A DNA stretch of 64,000 bases. Source: Rahnella inusitata. Lineage in GTDB: Bacteria > Pseudomonadota > Gammaproteobacteria > Enterobacterales > Enterobacteriaceae. Each line of letters starts with the position of its first letter. Position 1 is the stretch's first letter. The stretch is taken from contig NZ_JYDE01000013.1 of assembly GCF_003263515.1 (NCBI RefSeq), positions 50,094 through 114,093 on the forward strand, written 5' to 3'. A program made the translations under genes and the position numbers. Below, one piece after another: positions 37,682 through 46,798 of the stretch. The notes under the pieces are model-generated. The model did not search any database, had not been told where the DNA came from, and was given only the letters and a program-made list of their open reading frames with translations.

Positions 37682-39118
37682 ATGAGCAAGGTTTCCATCG
37701 CCATTCCTGACGGATTTATCCTCGGTGCCGCGGCTTCCGCGTGGCAGACCGAGGGCTGGAGCGGCAAGAAAAACGGGCAGGATTCGTATCTGGATCTCTG
37801 GTACAAAAACAGCCGTCACGTCTGGCACAACGGCTACGGCCCGGCGAAAGCCACGGATTTCATTCACCGTTACAAAGAAGACGTGGCGCTGATGAAAGCC
37901 AGCGGGCTGAGCCATTACCGCACGTCGATCAACTGGTCGCGTTTTCTCACCGATTATGAACTGGGTACCGTCGATGAGGAGTATGCCGCTTACATCGACT
38001 CGCTGCTCGACGAGATGAAACTACAGGGCATCGCGCCGATGCTGTGCCTTGAGCACTATGAACTTCCGGCCTATCTGATTGAAAAATATGATGGCTGGAG
38101 CTCGAAAAAAGTTGTCGAACTGTTCGTGCTGTACGCCGAAAAAGTGTTTGAGCGCTTCGCCCATAAAGTCGACCGCTGGTTTACGTTCAACGAACCGGTG
38201 GTGGTGCAAACCCGCGTGTATCTGGATGCCATCCGCTGGCCTTTCGAGCAGAACACGGCGAAATGGATGCAGTGGAATCACCACAAAGTGCTGGCGACCG
38301 CCAAAGTCGTCGAGCTGTTTTACCGCAAAGGCTATAACGCGGCGGGCACCATAGGTGTGATCCTCAATCCGGAAGTCACCTACGCCCGTTCGACTGCGCA
38401 GCACGATCAGAAGGCGGCGCACTTATACGATTTGTTCTATAACCGCGTGTTTTTAGATCCTATGATCAAAGGTGAGTATCCGCAGGAGTTGCTGGAATTA
38501 CTCGAAAAGCATGGCGTTGATTTTGATTATTCCGAACAGGAACTGGCGATCATCCGAAATAATACCGTGGATGAAGTGGGGATAAATCTGTATTACCCAC
38601 ACCGCGTGAAAGCGCCGTCCCGCGAATGGAATAAAGAGACGCCATTCCATCCGGCTTACTATTACGAACATTTTGAATTACCGGGGCGGCGGATGAATAA
38701 ATCCCGCGGCTGGGAAATTTATCCGCGTGTAGTGTATGACATGGCGATGCGCATTAAATCGGAATACGACAATATTCCGTGGTTCGTGGCCGAGAACGGT
38801 ATGGGTATCGAAAATGAAGGCCAGTTCCGCGATGCTGCTACCGGTGAAATTCAGGATGATTACCGCATTGAATTTATCGCGGAACATCTTTACTGGACGT
38901 TAAAAGCGCGGGAAGACGGCGCGAATTGTCAGGGATATATGCTGTGGGCGTTTACCGATAACGTCTCACCGATGAATGCCTTTAAAAATCGCTACGGGTT
39001 GATTGAAATTGATCTCGATGACAACCGGAATCGTCATCAGAAGAAATCATCTCGCTGGTTTAAATCGCTCAGTGAAAATGGCGTGTTGTCTTTGACGCTG
39101 GACGACGAAGATAAATAA
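37682..39118 (+). CDS. 6-phospho-beta-glucosidase, GH1
   Basis: This 478-residue cytoplasmic enzyme of glycoside hydrolase family 1 splits the phosphorylated beta-glucoside into glucose 6-phosphate and aglycone or glucose. The acid/base Glu is in FTFNEPVV (about residue 170), and the nucleophile Glu is in VAENGMG (about 372). The C-terminal SSRWFKSLSENG is the phosphate-binding type of C-terminus seen in BglA, BglB and related enzymes. It lies between the EIIC and EIIB genes in one operon. Confidence 0.95.
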   Translation: MSKVSIAIPDGFILGAAASAWQTEGWSGKKNGQDSYLDLWYKNSRHVWHNGYGPAKATDFIHRYKEDVALMKASGLSHYRTSINWSRFLTDYELGTVDEEYAAYIDSLLDEMKLQGIAPMLCLEHYELPAYLIEKYDGWSSKKVVELFVLYAEKVFERFAHKVDRWFTFNEPVVVQTRVYLDAIRWPFEQNTAKWMQWNHHKVLATAKVVELFYRKGYNAAGTIGVILNPEVTYARSTAQHDQKAAHLYDLFYNRVFLDPMIKGEYPQELLELLEKHGVDFDYSEQELAIIRNNTVDEVGINLYYPHRVKAPSREWNKETPFHPAYYYEHFELPGRRMNKSRGWEIYPRVVYDMAMRIKSEYDNIPWFVAENGMGIENEGQFRDAATGEIQDDYRIEFIAEHLYWTLKAREDGANCQGYMLWAFTDNVSPMNAFKNRYGLIEIDLDDNRNRHQKKSSRWFKSLSENGVLSLTLDDEDK

Positions 39119-39132
39119 CCCGAGGAAACACT

Positions 39133-39450
39133 ATGAAACGTATCGTTTTAGCCTGTTCGGCAGGGATGTCCACTTCCCTTGTGGTCACCAAAATGGAAAA
39201 AGAAGCCGCCGCCCGTGGCCTGGAATTTCAGATCTACGCGATCCCGGAAAATAATCTGCGTGATGAACTCGAAGCCTATGGTCGCGATATTCAGGTGGTG
39301 CTGTTAGGGCCGCAGGTGAGATTCAAACTGGCAGAAAATAAAAAGCTGACCGATGAACACAATATTCCGATCGATGTCATTGATATGATGGCTTACGGAA
39401 CGCTCAATGGTGCGAAAGTGCTTGATCAGGCATTAAGTCTGATAAAGTAA
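39133..39450 (+). CDS. PTS EIIB component, lactose/cellobiose family
   Basis: This 105-residue cytoplasmic protein has the phosphocysteine loop LACSAGMSTS (Cys8) and the ChbB-like continuation MDVIDMMAYGTLNG. It takes phosphate from the EIIA at 35705 and gives it to the sugar at EIIC. It starts 14 bp after the glucosidase stop with GAGGAAAC as the ribosome-binding site. A hairpin follows it and separates it from the regulator gene. Confidence 0.95.
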   Translation: MKRIVLACSAGMSTSLVVTKMEKEAAARGLEFQIYAIPENNLRDELEAYGRDIQVVLLGPQVRFKLAENKKLTDEHNIPIDVIDMMAYGTLNGAKVLDQALSLIK

Positions 39451-39464
39451 TCCGTCATACTTCC

Positions 39465-39497
39465 GGCTGCAGGTGCGTGGTTCATGAGCCTGCAGCC
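39465..39497 (+). terminator. Hairpin between the PTS EIIB gene and the UxuR-like gene
   Basis: A perfect 9-bp arm, GGCTGCAGG, and its complement CCTGCAGCC are separated by about 15 bases and followed by an A/T-rich tract with short T runs. It may terminate or attenuate transcription into the regulator gene. Confidence 0.55.
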
Positions 39498-39544
39498 CGA
39501 ATTATTTTGGATTTTCATTTTTGTTTTTGCAGCAAGGTGAGCGT

Positions 39545-40318
39545 GTGGAAAAAGGTGTGGTTTCGCAGGACAGAAAACAGTATCAGGAAATCGGGCATGA
39601 CCTGCGTGAGCAAATCAAGCAAGGGCAGTTTGCCGTGGGCTCCCGTCTGCCGCCTGAGCGCAATATGGCAGAAACCTATGGCGTCAGCCGGACTATCGTG
39701 CGCGAAGCGTTGCTGATGCTGGAGCTCGAAGGCACGGTGGATATCCGCCAGGGCTCGGGCGTATATGTGATCCGCATTCCTTCGCAGGAAGAGGGCGAAG
39801 ATGAACTGATGTATCAGGGGCAGATTGGCCCGTTTGAGATTTTACAGGCGCGGCAGTTACTCGAAAGCAATATTGCCGCGTTTGCCGCCAAAATGGCGAC
39901 CAAGTCTGATATCGAAAATCTGCGCCGCACGCTGGAGCAGGAACAAACCGCCATCGTGGCTAACGATGAGAGTGGCGACAATGACCGCCTGTTTCACCTG
40001 CTAATTGCCGGCGCGACACAAAACCAGATGCTGCTCGATTCGGTCAAAAATATCTGGATGCACCGCGACTCCAGTCCGCTGTGGAAACAGTTACACAGCC
40101 ATATTGCCACGCGTGGATATCGTCTGAAATGGCTGGCTGATCATCAGAATATTTTGGCCGCGCTGCGCCGCCGCGACGTGATGGGATCCTATCAGGCGAT
40201 GTGGCAGCACATGGAAAACGTGAAAAATACCCTGATGGAACTTTCCGACGTTGATGCGCCGGAGTTCGATGGCTATCTGTTTGAATCCGTGCCGATTTTT
40301 CAGGGAAAAATGGTCTGA
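39545..40318 (+). CDS. GntR-family regulator, UxuR/ExuR-like (FCD domain)
   Basis: This 257-residue protein has a winged helix (QEIGHDLREQIKQGQFAVGSRLPPERNMAETYGVSRTIVREAL) and an FCD effector domain. It is strikingly similar to E. coli UxuR around FEILQARQLLESNIAAFAAK and MWQHMENVKNTLMELSDVD...FDGYLFES. UxuR normally senses fructuronate; this copy closes a beta-glucoside PTS operon, so it probably senses the imported phosphoglucoside. The GTG at 39545, with AAGGTGAG upstream, is the likely start; a TTG at 39521 is in frame. The operators at 36033-36082 match its family. Confidence 0.9.
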   Translation: MEKGVVSQDRKQYQEIGHDLREQIKQGQFAVGSRLPPERNMAETYGVSRTIVREALLMLELEGTVDIRQGSGVYVIRIPSQEEGEDELMYQGQIGPFEILQARQLLESNIAAFAAKMATKSDIENLRRTLEQEQTAIVANDESGDNDRLFHLLIAGATQNQMLLDSVKNIWMHRDSSPLWKQLHSHIATRGYRLKWLADHQNILAALRRRDVMGSYQAMWQHMENVKNTLMELSDVDAPEFDGYLFESVPIFQGKMV

Positions 40319-40323
40319 ACGCG

Positions 40324-40776
40324 ATGAAAATCATCAACCTCAGCGCGCGGCCAGAGTTTAAAGAACAGGTGACCGACTGGCTGTGGCAGGCGTTCGGCAG
40401 CGAAAACAGCCGCGATTTTTTTGCCAGCGTGGTGCAAAGCAGCCTGTCGGGGGCAGATCTTCCGCAGACTTTTATTGCGCTGGAAGGTGAACGGCTGGCG
40501 GGGACGGTGGGTTTATGGCGCTGCGATTTGGTAAGCCGTCAGGATCTCACGCCGTGGCTGGCGGCGCTGTACGTCGATAAGGATTACCGCTCGCGCGGGT
40601 TGGGGCAGCAGTTGCAGGAGTTTCTTCAGGAGCACAGCCGCCGCAGCGGCTTTTCCGAACTCTATCTTTACGCCGAATTCACCGGCTATTACGAACGTTT
40701 TGGCTGGCGCTATATTGGCGATGCGCTGGACTATCCTGATAAGCCAGTTCGCGTTTACAAAAAGTCTTTTAGCTGA
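40324..40776 (+). CDS. GNAT-family N-acetyltransferase
   Basis: This 150-residue protein has a GNAT fold. The acetyl-CoA loop is in YVDKDYRSRGLGQQL (Q/RxxGxG/A motif), and YERFGWRYIGD is the typical C-terminal strand. It is similar in layout to small-molecule or aminoglycoside-type acetyltransferases, but the substrate is unknown. It follows the UxuR-like gene by 5 bp and overlaps the convergent galR by 8 bp, so it is likely the last gene of the PTS operon or of a regulator-GNAT transcript. Confidence 0.85.
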   Translation: MKIINLSARPEFKEQVTDWLWQAFGSENSRDFFASVVQSSLSGADLPQTFIALEGERLAGTVGLWRCDLVSRQDLTPWLAALYVDKDYRSRGLGQQLQEFLQEHSRRSGFSELYLYAEFTGYYERFGWRYIGDALDYPDKPVRVYKKSFS

Positions 40777-41776
40777 CCGCCGGCCCGCTCACTGAGTGAC
40801 GTCGTACCAGCGTAGGGCTGAACATGTGGGTGGTTTCCGGCAACGGCTGACCATTCGCCAACGCCAACGCCAGCTGCGCCGCCTGATTCGCCATCGCCAC
40901 GACCGGATAACGCACCGTGGTCAGACGCGGGCGCAGATAGCGGGAAATCAGCACATCATCAAAGCCTATCAGCGAGATTTCGCCCGGCACATCAATACTG
41001 TTATCACTGAGCACCGATAAGGCACCGGCGGCCATGGAGTCGTTGTAGCAGGTGACCGCCGTGAAGCCTTTCCCCAGCCCCAGTAAATCTGCCATGGCTT
41101 TCTCGCCCCCGATTTCATCAGGTTCGGCGTAGGCGATGAGTTTGTCATCCACCGGGATATTATTCTCCGTCAGCGCGTCGATATAGCCTTGCAGACGATC
41201 GCTGGCGTCCGAAATACCGTGGTTGGAGCACAGGATGGCAATGCGTTTATGCCCGGCCTGAATCAGATGGCGGGTCGCCAGCCAGGAACCGTAACGGTCA
41301 TCAAGCGCGATACAGCGCTGTTCGAAGCCAGGCAGCGTGCGGTTAATCAGCACCATGCCCGGAATTTGCTGCATCAGGCTGGTCAGTTCTTCTTCCGGCA
41401 GCATTTTGGCGTGAACCACCAGCGCCGCACAGCGGTGGCGGATCAACTGCTCAATCGCCTGACGCTCTTTTTCAACGTTGTGGTAGCCGTTGCCGATCAG
41501 CAGGAAATTGCCGGTCGCATACGCCACCTGTTCCACCGCTTTGACCATCGCGCCAAAGAACGGGTCGGAGACGTCAGCGACGATCAGCCCCAGCGTTTCG
41601 GTCGCCTGTTGGGCAAGCGCGCGGGCGTTGGCATTCGGGTGATATTGCAGATGTTGCATGGCGCTCTGAACCGCTTCCCGCGAGCTTTCGCTGGCCTTCG
41701 GGGAATGATTTATCACGCGTGAAACGGTCGCAACCGATACGCCTGCCAGTTTTGCTACATCCTTAATCGTTGCCAT
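40769..41776 (-). CDS. galR: Galactose operon repressor GalR
   Basis: This 335-residue LacI-family repressor matches E. coli GalR nearly throughout (MATIKDVAKLAGVSVATVSRVIN, QVAYATGNFLLIGNGYHN, LSDNSIDVPGEISLIGFDD, FSPTLVRRHSVS). It represses galactose transport and catabolism genes and is released by galactose. The start at 41776 equals that of E. coli; the 51 codons of open frame upstream are not conserved. The C-terminus is shorter than in E. coli by about eight residues, and its end overlaps the GNAT gene. A GalR operator lies 21 bp upstream. Confidence 0.96.
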   Translation of the reverse strand: MATIKDVAKLAGVSVATVSRVINHSPKASESSREAVQSAMQHLQYHPNANARALAQQATETLGLIVADVSDPFFGAMVKAVEQVAYATGNFLLIGNGYHNVEKERQAIEQLIRHRCAALVVHAKMLPEEELTSLMQQIPGMVLINRTLPGFEQRCIALDDRYGSWLATRHLIQAGHKRIAILCSNHGISDASDRLQGYIDALTENNIPVDDKLIAYAEPDEIGGEKAMADLLGLGKGFTAVTCYNDSMAAGALSVLSDNSIDVPGEISLIGFDDVLISRYLRPRLTTVRYPVVAMANQAAQLALALANGQPLPETTHMFSPTLVRRHSVSGPAVS

Positions 41777-41797
41777 AACACTTCCGCTATTCCGTGA

Positions 41798-41813
41798 GGG
41801 TAATCGTTTACAC
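41798..41813 (-). promoter_or_regulatory. GalR/GalS operator before galR
   Basis: On the minus strand GTGTAAACGATTACCC matches the GalR consensus GTGnAAnCGnTTnCAC except at one position. It lies 21 bp before the galR start, so autoregulation is likely. Confidence 0.8.
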
Positions 41814-42036
41814 CGCCAGTCTTGCGGAAAAGACAGGTGGCTGCAAGGATGACGATCGCAACTTTTTGATGCAAGTGCTGAAACGACGAGTTTTAACTTC
41901 ATAACACGCTGACAGCGGGAGTTTTGCAAACGCCGCCTGACCCGAGAATTCTATTTATCATTATTTGTGCTTTGAGTTTCCGCCTGTGTGAGTGGTATTT
42001 TTATGGTCAAACACCTGCGCTGAGAAAATAAAAAAC

Positions 42037-44307
42037 ATGTCGATAAAACGCTATCCGCAACTGGCTCACTGGGGCGCATACACCGCCGTCGTAGAAGATG
42101 GACGGTTGATCCGCTGCGAACCCTATTCTGCGGATGCCGATCCTTCGCCCTTACTCGATTCCATCGTGCCGCTGGTCTATTCCGATAAACGGATCCGTAA
42201 ACCGGCGGTGCGTCGTTCATGGCTGCAAAAACGCGAAAACAGCGATCGCTCGCTGCGGGGTCGCGAAGATTTTGTTGAAGTGGACTGGGATGTGGCGCTG
42301 GATCTGGTCGCGCAAGAGAACCGCCGCGTGCGCGACCGTTATGGCGCGTCCGGCATTTTCAACGGCTCTTATGGCTGGTCTTCCGCTGGTCGCCTGCATC
42401 ATGCCCGTTCGCTGGTGCGCCGTTTCTATTTCACCGGTGGCGGCGGCGTGGATCAGTTAGGCAACTACAGCTGGGGCTCGGCGCAGTTTTTCCTACCTTA
42501 TGTAATCGGCACTTTCACACCGCTGACCGGCCGTGTGACCTCCTGGCCGAGCGTGGTTGAACACGCTGAAATCCTGCTGGCCTTCGGTGGTCTCGCGCTG
42601 AAAAATGCGCAGGTGGCCTCCGGCGGCGCAGTGGAACATACTCTTAAACCGGCGCTGGAACAGCTGGCGAAGAAAGGCACGCGGGTCATCAACATCAGTC
42701 CGATGCGCGATGACTGCCCGGAATTCCTTAACGCCGAATGGATCCCGATCCGCCCGAATACCGATGCGGCGCTGATGATGGCCATCGCCTATGAAATTCA
42801 GCGCAAAGAAGCGCAGGACGATGCCTTCCTCGCCAGCCACTGCGTGGGGTATCCGCAACTGGCCGCCTATCTGCGCGGTGAGAAAGACGGCGTAGCGAAA
42901 ACGCCTGACTGGGCGAGTCACATCACCGGCATTCCGGCTGAGCGCATCGCGCGTCTGGCCGATGATCTGATCGGTGTGCGCAGTTTTATCACCTGTTCGT
43001 ATTCCGTGCAGCGCGCCCACCGCGGTGAGCAGCCTTACTGGATGATGATTGCTATTTCAGCGATGCTCGGACAGGTCGGCCTGCCGGGGGGCGGCTTCTC
43101 ATTCGGCCACGGTTCAATGAACAGCGTCGGCAACCCGCGTTATGACACGCCGGGTCCTGCGGTCAGTGCGGGGCCGAATCCTTCCGGCCTGGCGATCCCG
43201 GTTGCGCGCATCAGCGACATGCTGCTCAATCCTGGGCAGCCCTATGAGTTTCAGGGCGAAACACAGTATTATCCGGATATCCATCTGGTGCACTGGGCGG
43301 GCGGCAATCCTTTCCACCATCATCAGCAGTTAAACCGTCTGGTAGAGGGCTGGCAGAAGCCGGATACCATCATTGTGCAGGATAACGTCTGGACACCGGC
43401 CGCGCAGATGGCGGATATCGTGCTGCCAGCCACCACTTCGCTCGAACGTAATGATATCGGCGGATCCTCACGTGACCGCTTCGTGCTGGCGATGCATCAG
43501 GCGATTGCACCCCAGCATCAGGCGCGTAACGATTTTGATATCTTCGCCGATATCGCCGACCGTCTGGGTTATCGCGAGCAGTTCACGCAGGGGCGCAATG
43601 AAGATCAGTGGCTGCGCCATATTTACCGCCAGTGCGGTGAAGCGCAGAAAGGCACGAACGTGGATTGGCCGGACTTTGAATCCTTCTGGGAACGCGGTTT
43701 TGTGGAGCTGCCGATGCCGGAAAAAGATTTTGTGTTTTTCGAGGAGTTCCGGAAAAGCCCACGCGCGAACCCGCTGGGTACGCACAGTGGTAAGATCGAA
43801 CTGTTCTCGGAAACCATCGCCGGATACGGTTATGCCGATTTCGCACCGCATCCGGAATGGCAACCGCCGGTGGAATGGCTGGGCGCTGAGACGGCAAAGG
43901 AGTGGCCGCTGCATCTGATTTCCATCCAGCCGAAAGACCGTCTGCACAGCCAGCTCGATCAGTCGCCGCTGGCACAATCGAACAAGACTGCCGGAAAAGA
44001 AACGCTGTTTATGCACCCCGAGGACGCGGCCAGCCGCCAGCTGAACGACGGCGATCGTGTCAAAGTGCATAATGCGCGCGGCAGCTGTCTGGCCGGTGTG
44101 TCATTCAACGACGGGATCACCCGCGGTGTGGTGCTGATGTCCACCGGTGCGTGGTTTAATCCGGGCTTCGGCGCCAAATGGCAGGAGACGGAACAGGCCG
44201 GGAACCCGAATGTGCTTACGCTCGATATCGGTACTTCGCGTTTAACGCAGGGGCCTAATGCCATGAGTTGCCTGGTTGAAGTGACGCAATCAGCACTAAA
44301 TGATTAA
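42037..44307 (+). CDS. Molybdopterin oxidoreductase, BisC-like (biotin/methionine sulfoxide reductase type)
   Basis: This 756-residue molybdenum enzyme belongs to the DMSO-reductase family without an N-terminal iron-sulfur cysteine motif. GSYGWSSAGRLHHA (about residues 107-120) supplies the serine ligand to molybdenum, as in BisC, TorA and DorA. HWAGGNPFHHHQQ and MADIVLPATTSLERNDIGG are typical cofactor-binding segments. No twin-arginine signal is present, so it should act in the cytoplasm like BisC, reducing biotin or free methionine sulfoxide. The start at 42037 (MSIKRYPQLAHWGAY) lacks a strong ribosome-binding site. It lies between galR and the OmrA-type sRNA, where E. coli has no gene. 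Confidence 0.88.
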   Translation: MSIKRYPQLAHWGAYTAVVEDGRLIRCEPYSADADPSPLLDSIVPLVYSDKRIRKPAVRRSWLQKRENSDRSLRGREDFVEVDWDVALDLVAQENRRVRDRYGASGIFNGSYGWSSAGRLHHARSLVRRFYFTGGGGVDQLGNYSWGSAQFFLPYVIGTFTPLTGRVTSWPSVVEHAEILLAFGGLALKNAQVASGGAVEHTLKPALEQLAKKGTRVINISPMRDDCPEFLNAEWIPIRPNTDAALMMAIAYEIQRKEAQDDAFLASHCVGYPQLAAYLRGEKDGVAKTPDWASHITGIPAERIARLADDLIGVRSFITCSYSVQRAHRGEQPYWMMIAISAMLGQVGLPGGGFSFGHGSMNSVGNPRYDTPGPAVSAGPNPSGLAIPVARISDMLLNPGQPYEFQGETQYYPDIHLVHWAGGNPFHHHQQLNRLVEGWQKPDTIIVQDNVWTPAAQMADIVLPATTSLERNDIGGSSRDRFVLAMHQAIAPQHQARNDFDIFADIADRLGYREQFTQGRNEDQWLRHIYRQCGEAQKGTNVDWPDFESFWERGFVELPMPEKDFVFFEEFRKSPRANPLGTHSGKIELFSETIAGYGYADFAPHPEWQPPVEWLGAETAKEWPLHLISIQPKDRLHSQLDQSPLAQSNKTAGKETLFMHPEDAASRQLNDGDRVKVHNARGSCLAGVSFNDGITRGVVLMSTGAWFNPGFGAKWQETEQAGNPNVLTLDIGTSRLTQGPNAMSCLVEVTQSALND

Positions 44308-44401
44308 AACCGGGAGCATTTTCACCACTCGTTACACTTTGCGGAATTATGTTTCGATTGCCTGCTGGCTGTGATTACCACAAACCAGATAGATTGAACG
44401 T

Positions 44402-44495
44402 CCCAGAGGTATTGATTGGTGAATCATCAACGTGCTCTGCATGTTGATACCGATTAAATTTGCACCAACCTACGCGGATGCGTAGGTTTTTTTTT
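44402..44495 (+). ncRNA. omrA: OmrA/OmrB-type Hfq-dependent small RNA
   Basis: The 5' end CCCAGAGGTATTGATTGGTG is identical to that of E. coli OmrA and OmrB, which is their seed for pairing with ompT, cirA, csgD and other messages. The 3' end, TTGCACCAACCTACGCGGATGCGTAGG plus nine T in pieces, is the same intrinsic terminator (stem CCTACGC / GCGTAGG) with compensating base changes. The middle differs. A -10 box TAGATT (44390-44395) fits a start at 44402. It sits before aas exactly as in E. coli, where two tandem copies occur; here only one is seen. OmpR control is expected. Confidence 0.93.
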
Positions 44496-44632
44496 GCCTC
44501 AATGCTGACAACTGGCTCAGCGTCTTCCTAAACTCACTCCTGACTGTCGTCATTACTCAGCGGCTTATAGTATGCTGTTTCCCCAACCTTTTTCTTTCAG
44601 GATCAGGGATGACACATAAGGAGATGGCAAAC

Positions 44633-46798
44633 ATGTATAACTTTCTTTTCGCCGCGTTCAGGTGGCTGTTCCGCATCGCGTTCAGGGTTACTGTGACACC
44701 GGCGAAATCCTCATTTGATTACCCGCGTTTACTGCTGACACCCAACCATGTTTCTTTTATTGACGGCATGCTGCTGGTGCTTTTCCTGCCGGTCAAACCC
44801 GTATTTGCAGTCTATTCCAACATCACTGATACCTGGTTTATGCGTTGGCTGAAGCCGTATGTGGACTTCATGCCGCTGGATCCGACCAAGCCGATGGCAA
44901 TTAAACATCTGATCCGCGAAGTGGAGAAGGGGCGCCCGGTCGTCGTCTTTCCTGAAGGGCGTATCACGGTCACCGGTTCATTAATGAAAATTTACGACGG
45001 CGCAGCCTTTGTGGCGGCGAAGTCTCAGGCGACGGTCATCCCGGTGCGCATCGACGGCGCTGAATACACGCCGTTTGGCCGCCTGTTCGGCAGCTTTAAA
45101 ATCCGCTGGTTCCCGAAAATCACCATCAACGTTCTTCCCCCGGTGACGATCCCGATGCCGGATGCACCGCGCTCGCGTGAACGCCGGATACTGGCCGGTG
45201 AGCAGTTGCATAAAGTGATGATGCAGGCGCGCATGGCGACCCGCGAGCCACAAACGTTGTATGAAGCGCTGCTGTCTGCGCAAACGCGTTATGGCAGACG
45301 CAAAAAATGCATCGCCGATATCGCGTTTAAAGAAGATACCTATCAGGGACTGCTGAAAAAATGCCTTGGCGTGAGCCGGATCCTGCAACGGTTCACCCGC
45401 GAAGGGGAACATGTCGGGATGTTGTTGCCCAATGCCACCATCATGGCGGCGGCGCTGTTTGGCGCCTCGATGCGTAACCGCATTCCGGCGCTGCTCAACT
45501 ACACCGCCGGGGCGAAAGGTCTGCAAAGTGCGATGAAAGCGGCGCAGATCAAAACCATCATCACCTCCCGCCAGTTCCTTGAGAAAGGGAAGCTGACCCA
45601 TCTGCCTGAGAACGTGCCGGAAGCCAACTGGGTGTATCTGGAAGATTTGAAGGACACGGTTACCACGCAAGACAAGCTGTGGATCTTGTTCCACCTGATC
45701 TTCCCGCGTGGCGCGATGCTGCCGCAAAAGGCCGACGACGCCGCGCTGGTGCTGTTCACCTCAGGCTCCGAAGGTAATCCGAAAGGCGTGGTGCATTCAC
45801 ACGCCAGCCTGCTGGCCAACGTCGAACAGATCCGCACCGTCGCGGACTTCACGCCGCGTGACCGTTTCATGTCCTCGCTGCCGCTGTTCCACGCCTTCGG
45901 TCTGACTGTCGGCCTGTTAACGCCACTGCTGACCGGTGCGCGCGTGTTCCTTTACCCGAGCCCGCTGCATTACCGCATTGTGCCTGAGCTGGTGTACGAC
46001 CAGAACTGTACCGTGCTGTTTGGCACCTCGACCTTCCTTGGCAACTACGCCCGCTTTGCTCATCCTTATGATTTTGCCCGGTTGCGTTATGTGGTGGCCG
46101 GTGCGGAGAAACTGGCAGAAAGCACCAAGGAAGTCTGGCAGAACAAATTTGGTATCCGCATTCTTGAAGGCTACGGCGTGACCGAATGTGCGCCGGTGGT
46201 GGCGATCAACGTACCGATGGCGACGAAGATAAACACCGTCGGGAAGATTTTACCGGGCATGGAGGCGCGTCTGATTAATGTGCCGGGCATCGAAGAAGGC
46301 GGACGCCTTCAACTGCGCGGCCCGAACATCATGAAAGGCTATCTGCGCGTCGAAAATCCGGGCGTACTCGAAACGCCGCAGGCTGAAAATGCCGAAGGCG
46401 AAATGCAGGCGGGCTGGTACGACACCGGCGATATCGTCACGCTCGATGAAAAAGGATTCTGCGCCATTCGTGGCCGTGTGAAGCGTTTTGCCAAACTGGC
46501 CGGTGAGATGGTATCGCTGGAAAGTGTGGAGCAGCTGGCGATTAAAGCCTCGCCTGACGGCCAGCATGCCGCGACGTCACGCAGCGACAGCAGTAAAGGT
46601 GAAGCACTGGTGCTGTTTACTACCGACGCAGAACTTCGTCGCGATGCGCTGAGCAAGGCGGCGCGCGATCTGGGGCTGCCTGAACTCGCCGTACCGCGTG
46701 ATATTCGCGTGGTCAAAGCCCTGCCATTGCTCGGCAGCGGTAAACCTGATTTTGTCACCCTGCGCGAAATGGCAGAAAAACCGGAGACTGAGGCATGA
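44633..46798 (+). CDS. aas: Bifunctional 2-acyl-glycerophosphoethanolamine acyltransferase / acyl-ACP synthetase
   Basis: This 721-residue inner-membrane protein recycles lysophosphatidylethanolamine. The N-terminal PlsC-type acyltransferase has NHVSFIDG (HX4D) and FPEGR. The C-terminal AMP-forming ligase has [17 protein letters not shown] and [13 protein letters not shown]. It matches E. coli Aas (719). The start chosen is the ATG at 44633 ([13 protein letters not shown]), with AAGGAG 9 bp upstream and an N-terminus like E. coli; an ATG at 44609, 24 bp earlier, also has a ribosome-binding site. Its stop overlaps the lplT start by 4 bp. Confidence 0.95.
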   Translation: MYNFLFAAFRWLFRIAFRVTVTPAKSSFDYPRLLLTPNHVSFIDGMLLVLFLPVKPVFAVYSNITDTWFMRWLKPYVDFMPLDPTKPMAIKHLIREVEKGRPVVVFPEGRITVTGSLMKIYDGAAFVAAKSQATVIPVRIDGAEYTPFGRLFGSFKIRWFPKITINVLPPVTIPMPDAPRSRERRILAGEQLHKVMMQARMATREPQTLYEALLSAQTRYGRRKKCIADIAFKEDTYQGLLKKCLGVSRILQRFTREGEHVGMLLPNATIMAAALFGASMRNRIPALLNYTAGAKGLQSAMKAAQIKTIITSRQFLEKGKLTHLPENVPEANWVYLEDLKDTVTTQDKLWILFHLIFPRGAMLPQKADDAALVLFTSGSEGNPKGVVHSHASLLANVEQIRTVADFTPRDRFMSSLPLFHAFGLTVGLLTPLLTGARVFLYPSPLHYRIVPELVYDQNCTVLFGTSTFLGNYARFAHPYDFARLRYVVAGAEKLAESTKEVWQNKFGIRILEGYGVTECAPVVAINVPMATKINTVGKILPGMEARLINVPGIEEGGRLQLRGPNIMKGYLRVENPGVLETPQAENAEGEMQAGWYDTGDIVTLDEKGFCAIRGRVKRFAKLAGEMVSLESVEQLAIKASPDGQHAATSRSDSSKGEALVLFTTDAELRRDALSKAARDLGLPELAVPRDIRVVKALPLLGSGKPDFVTLREMAEKPETEA

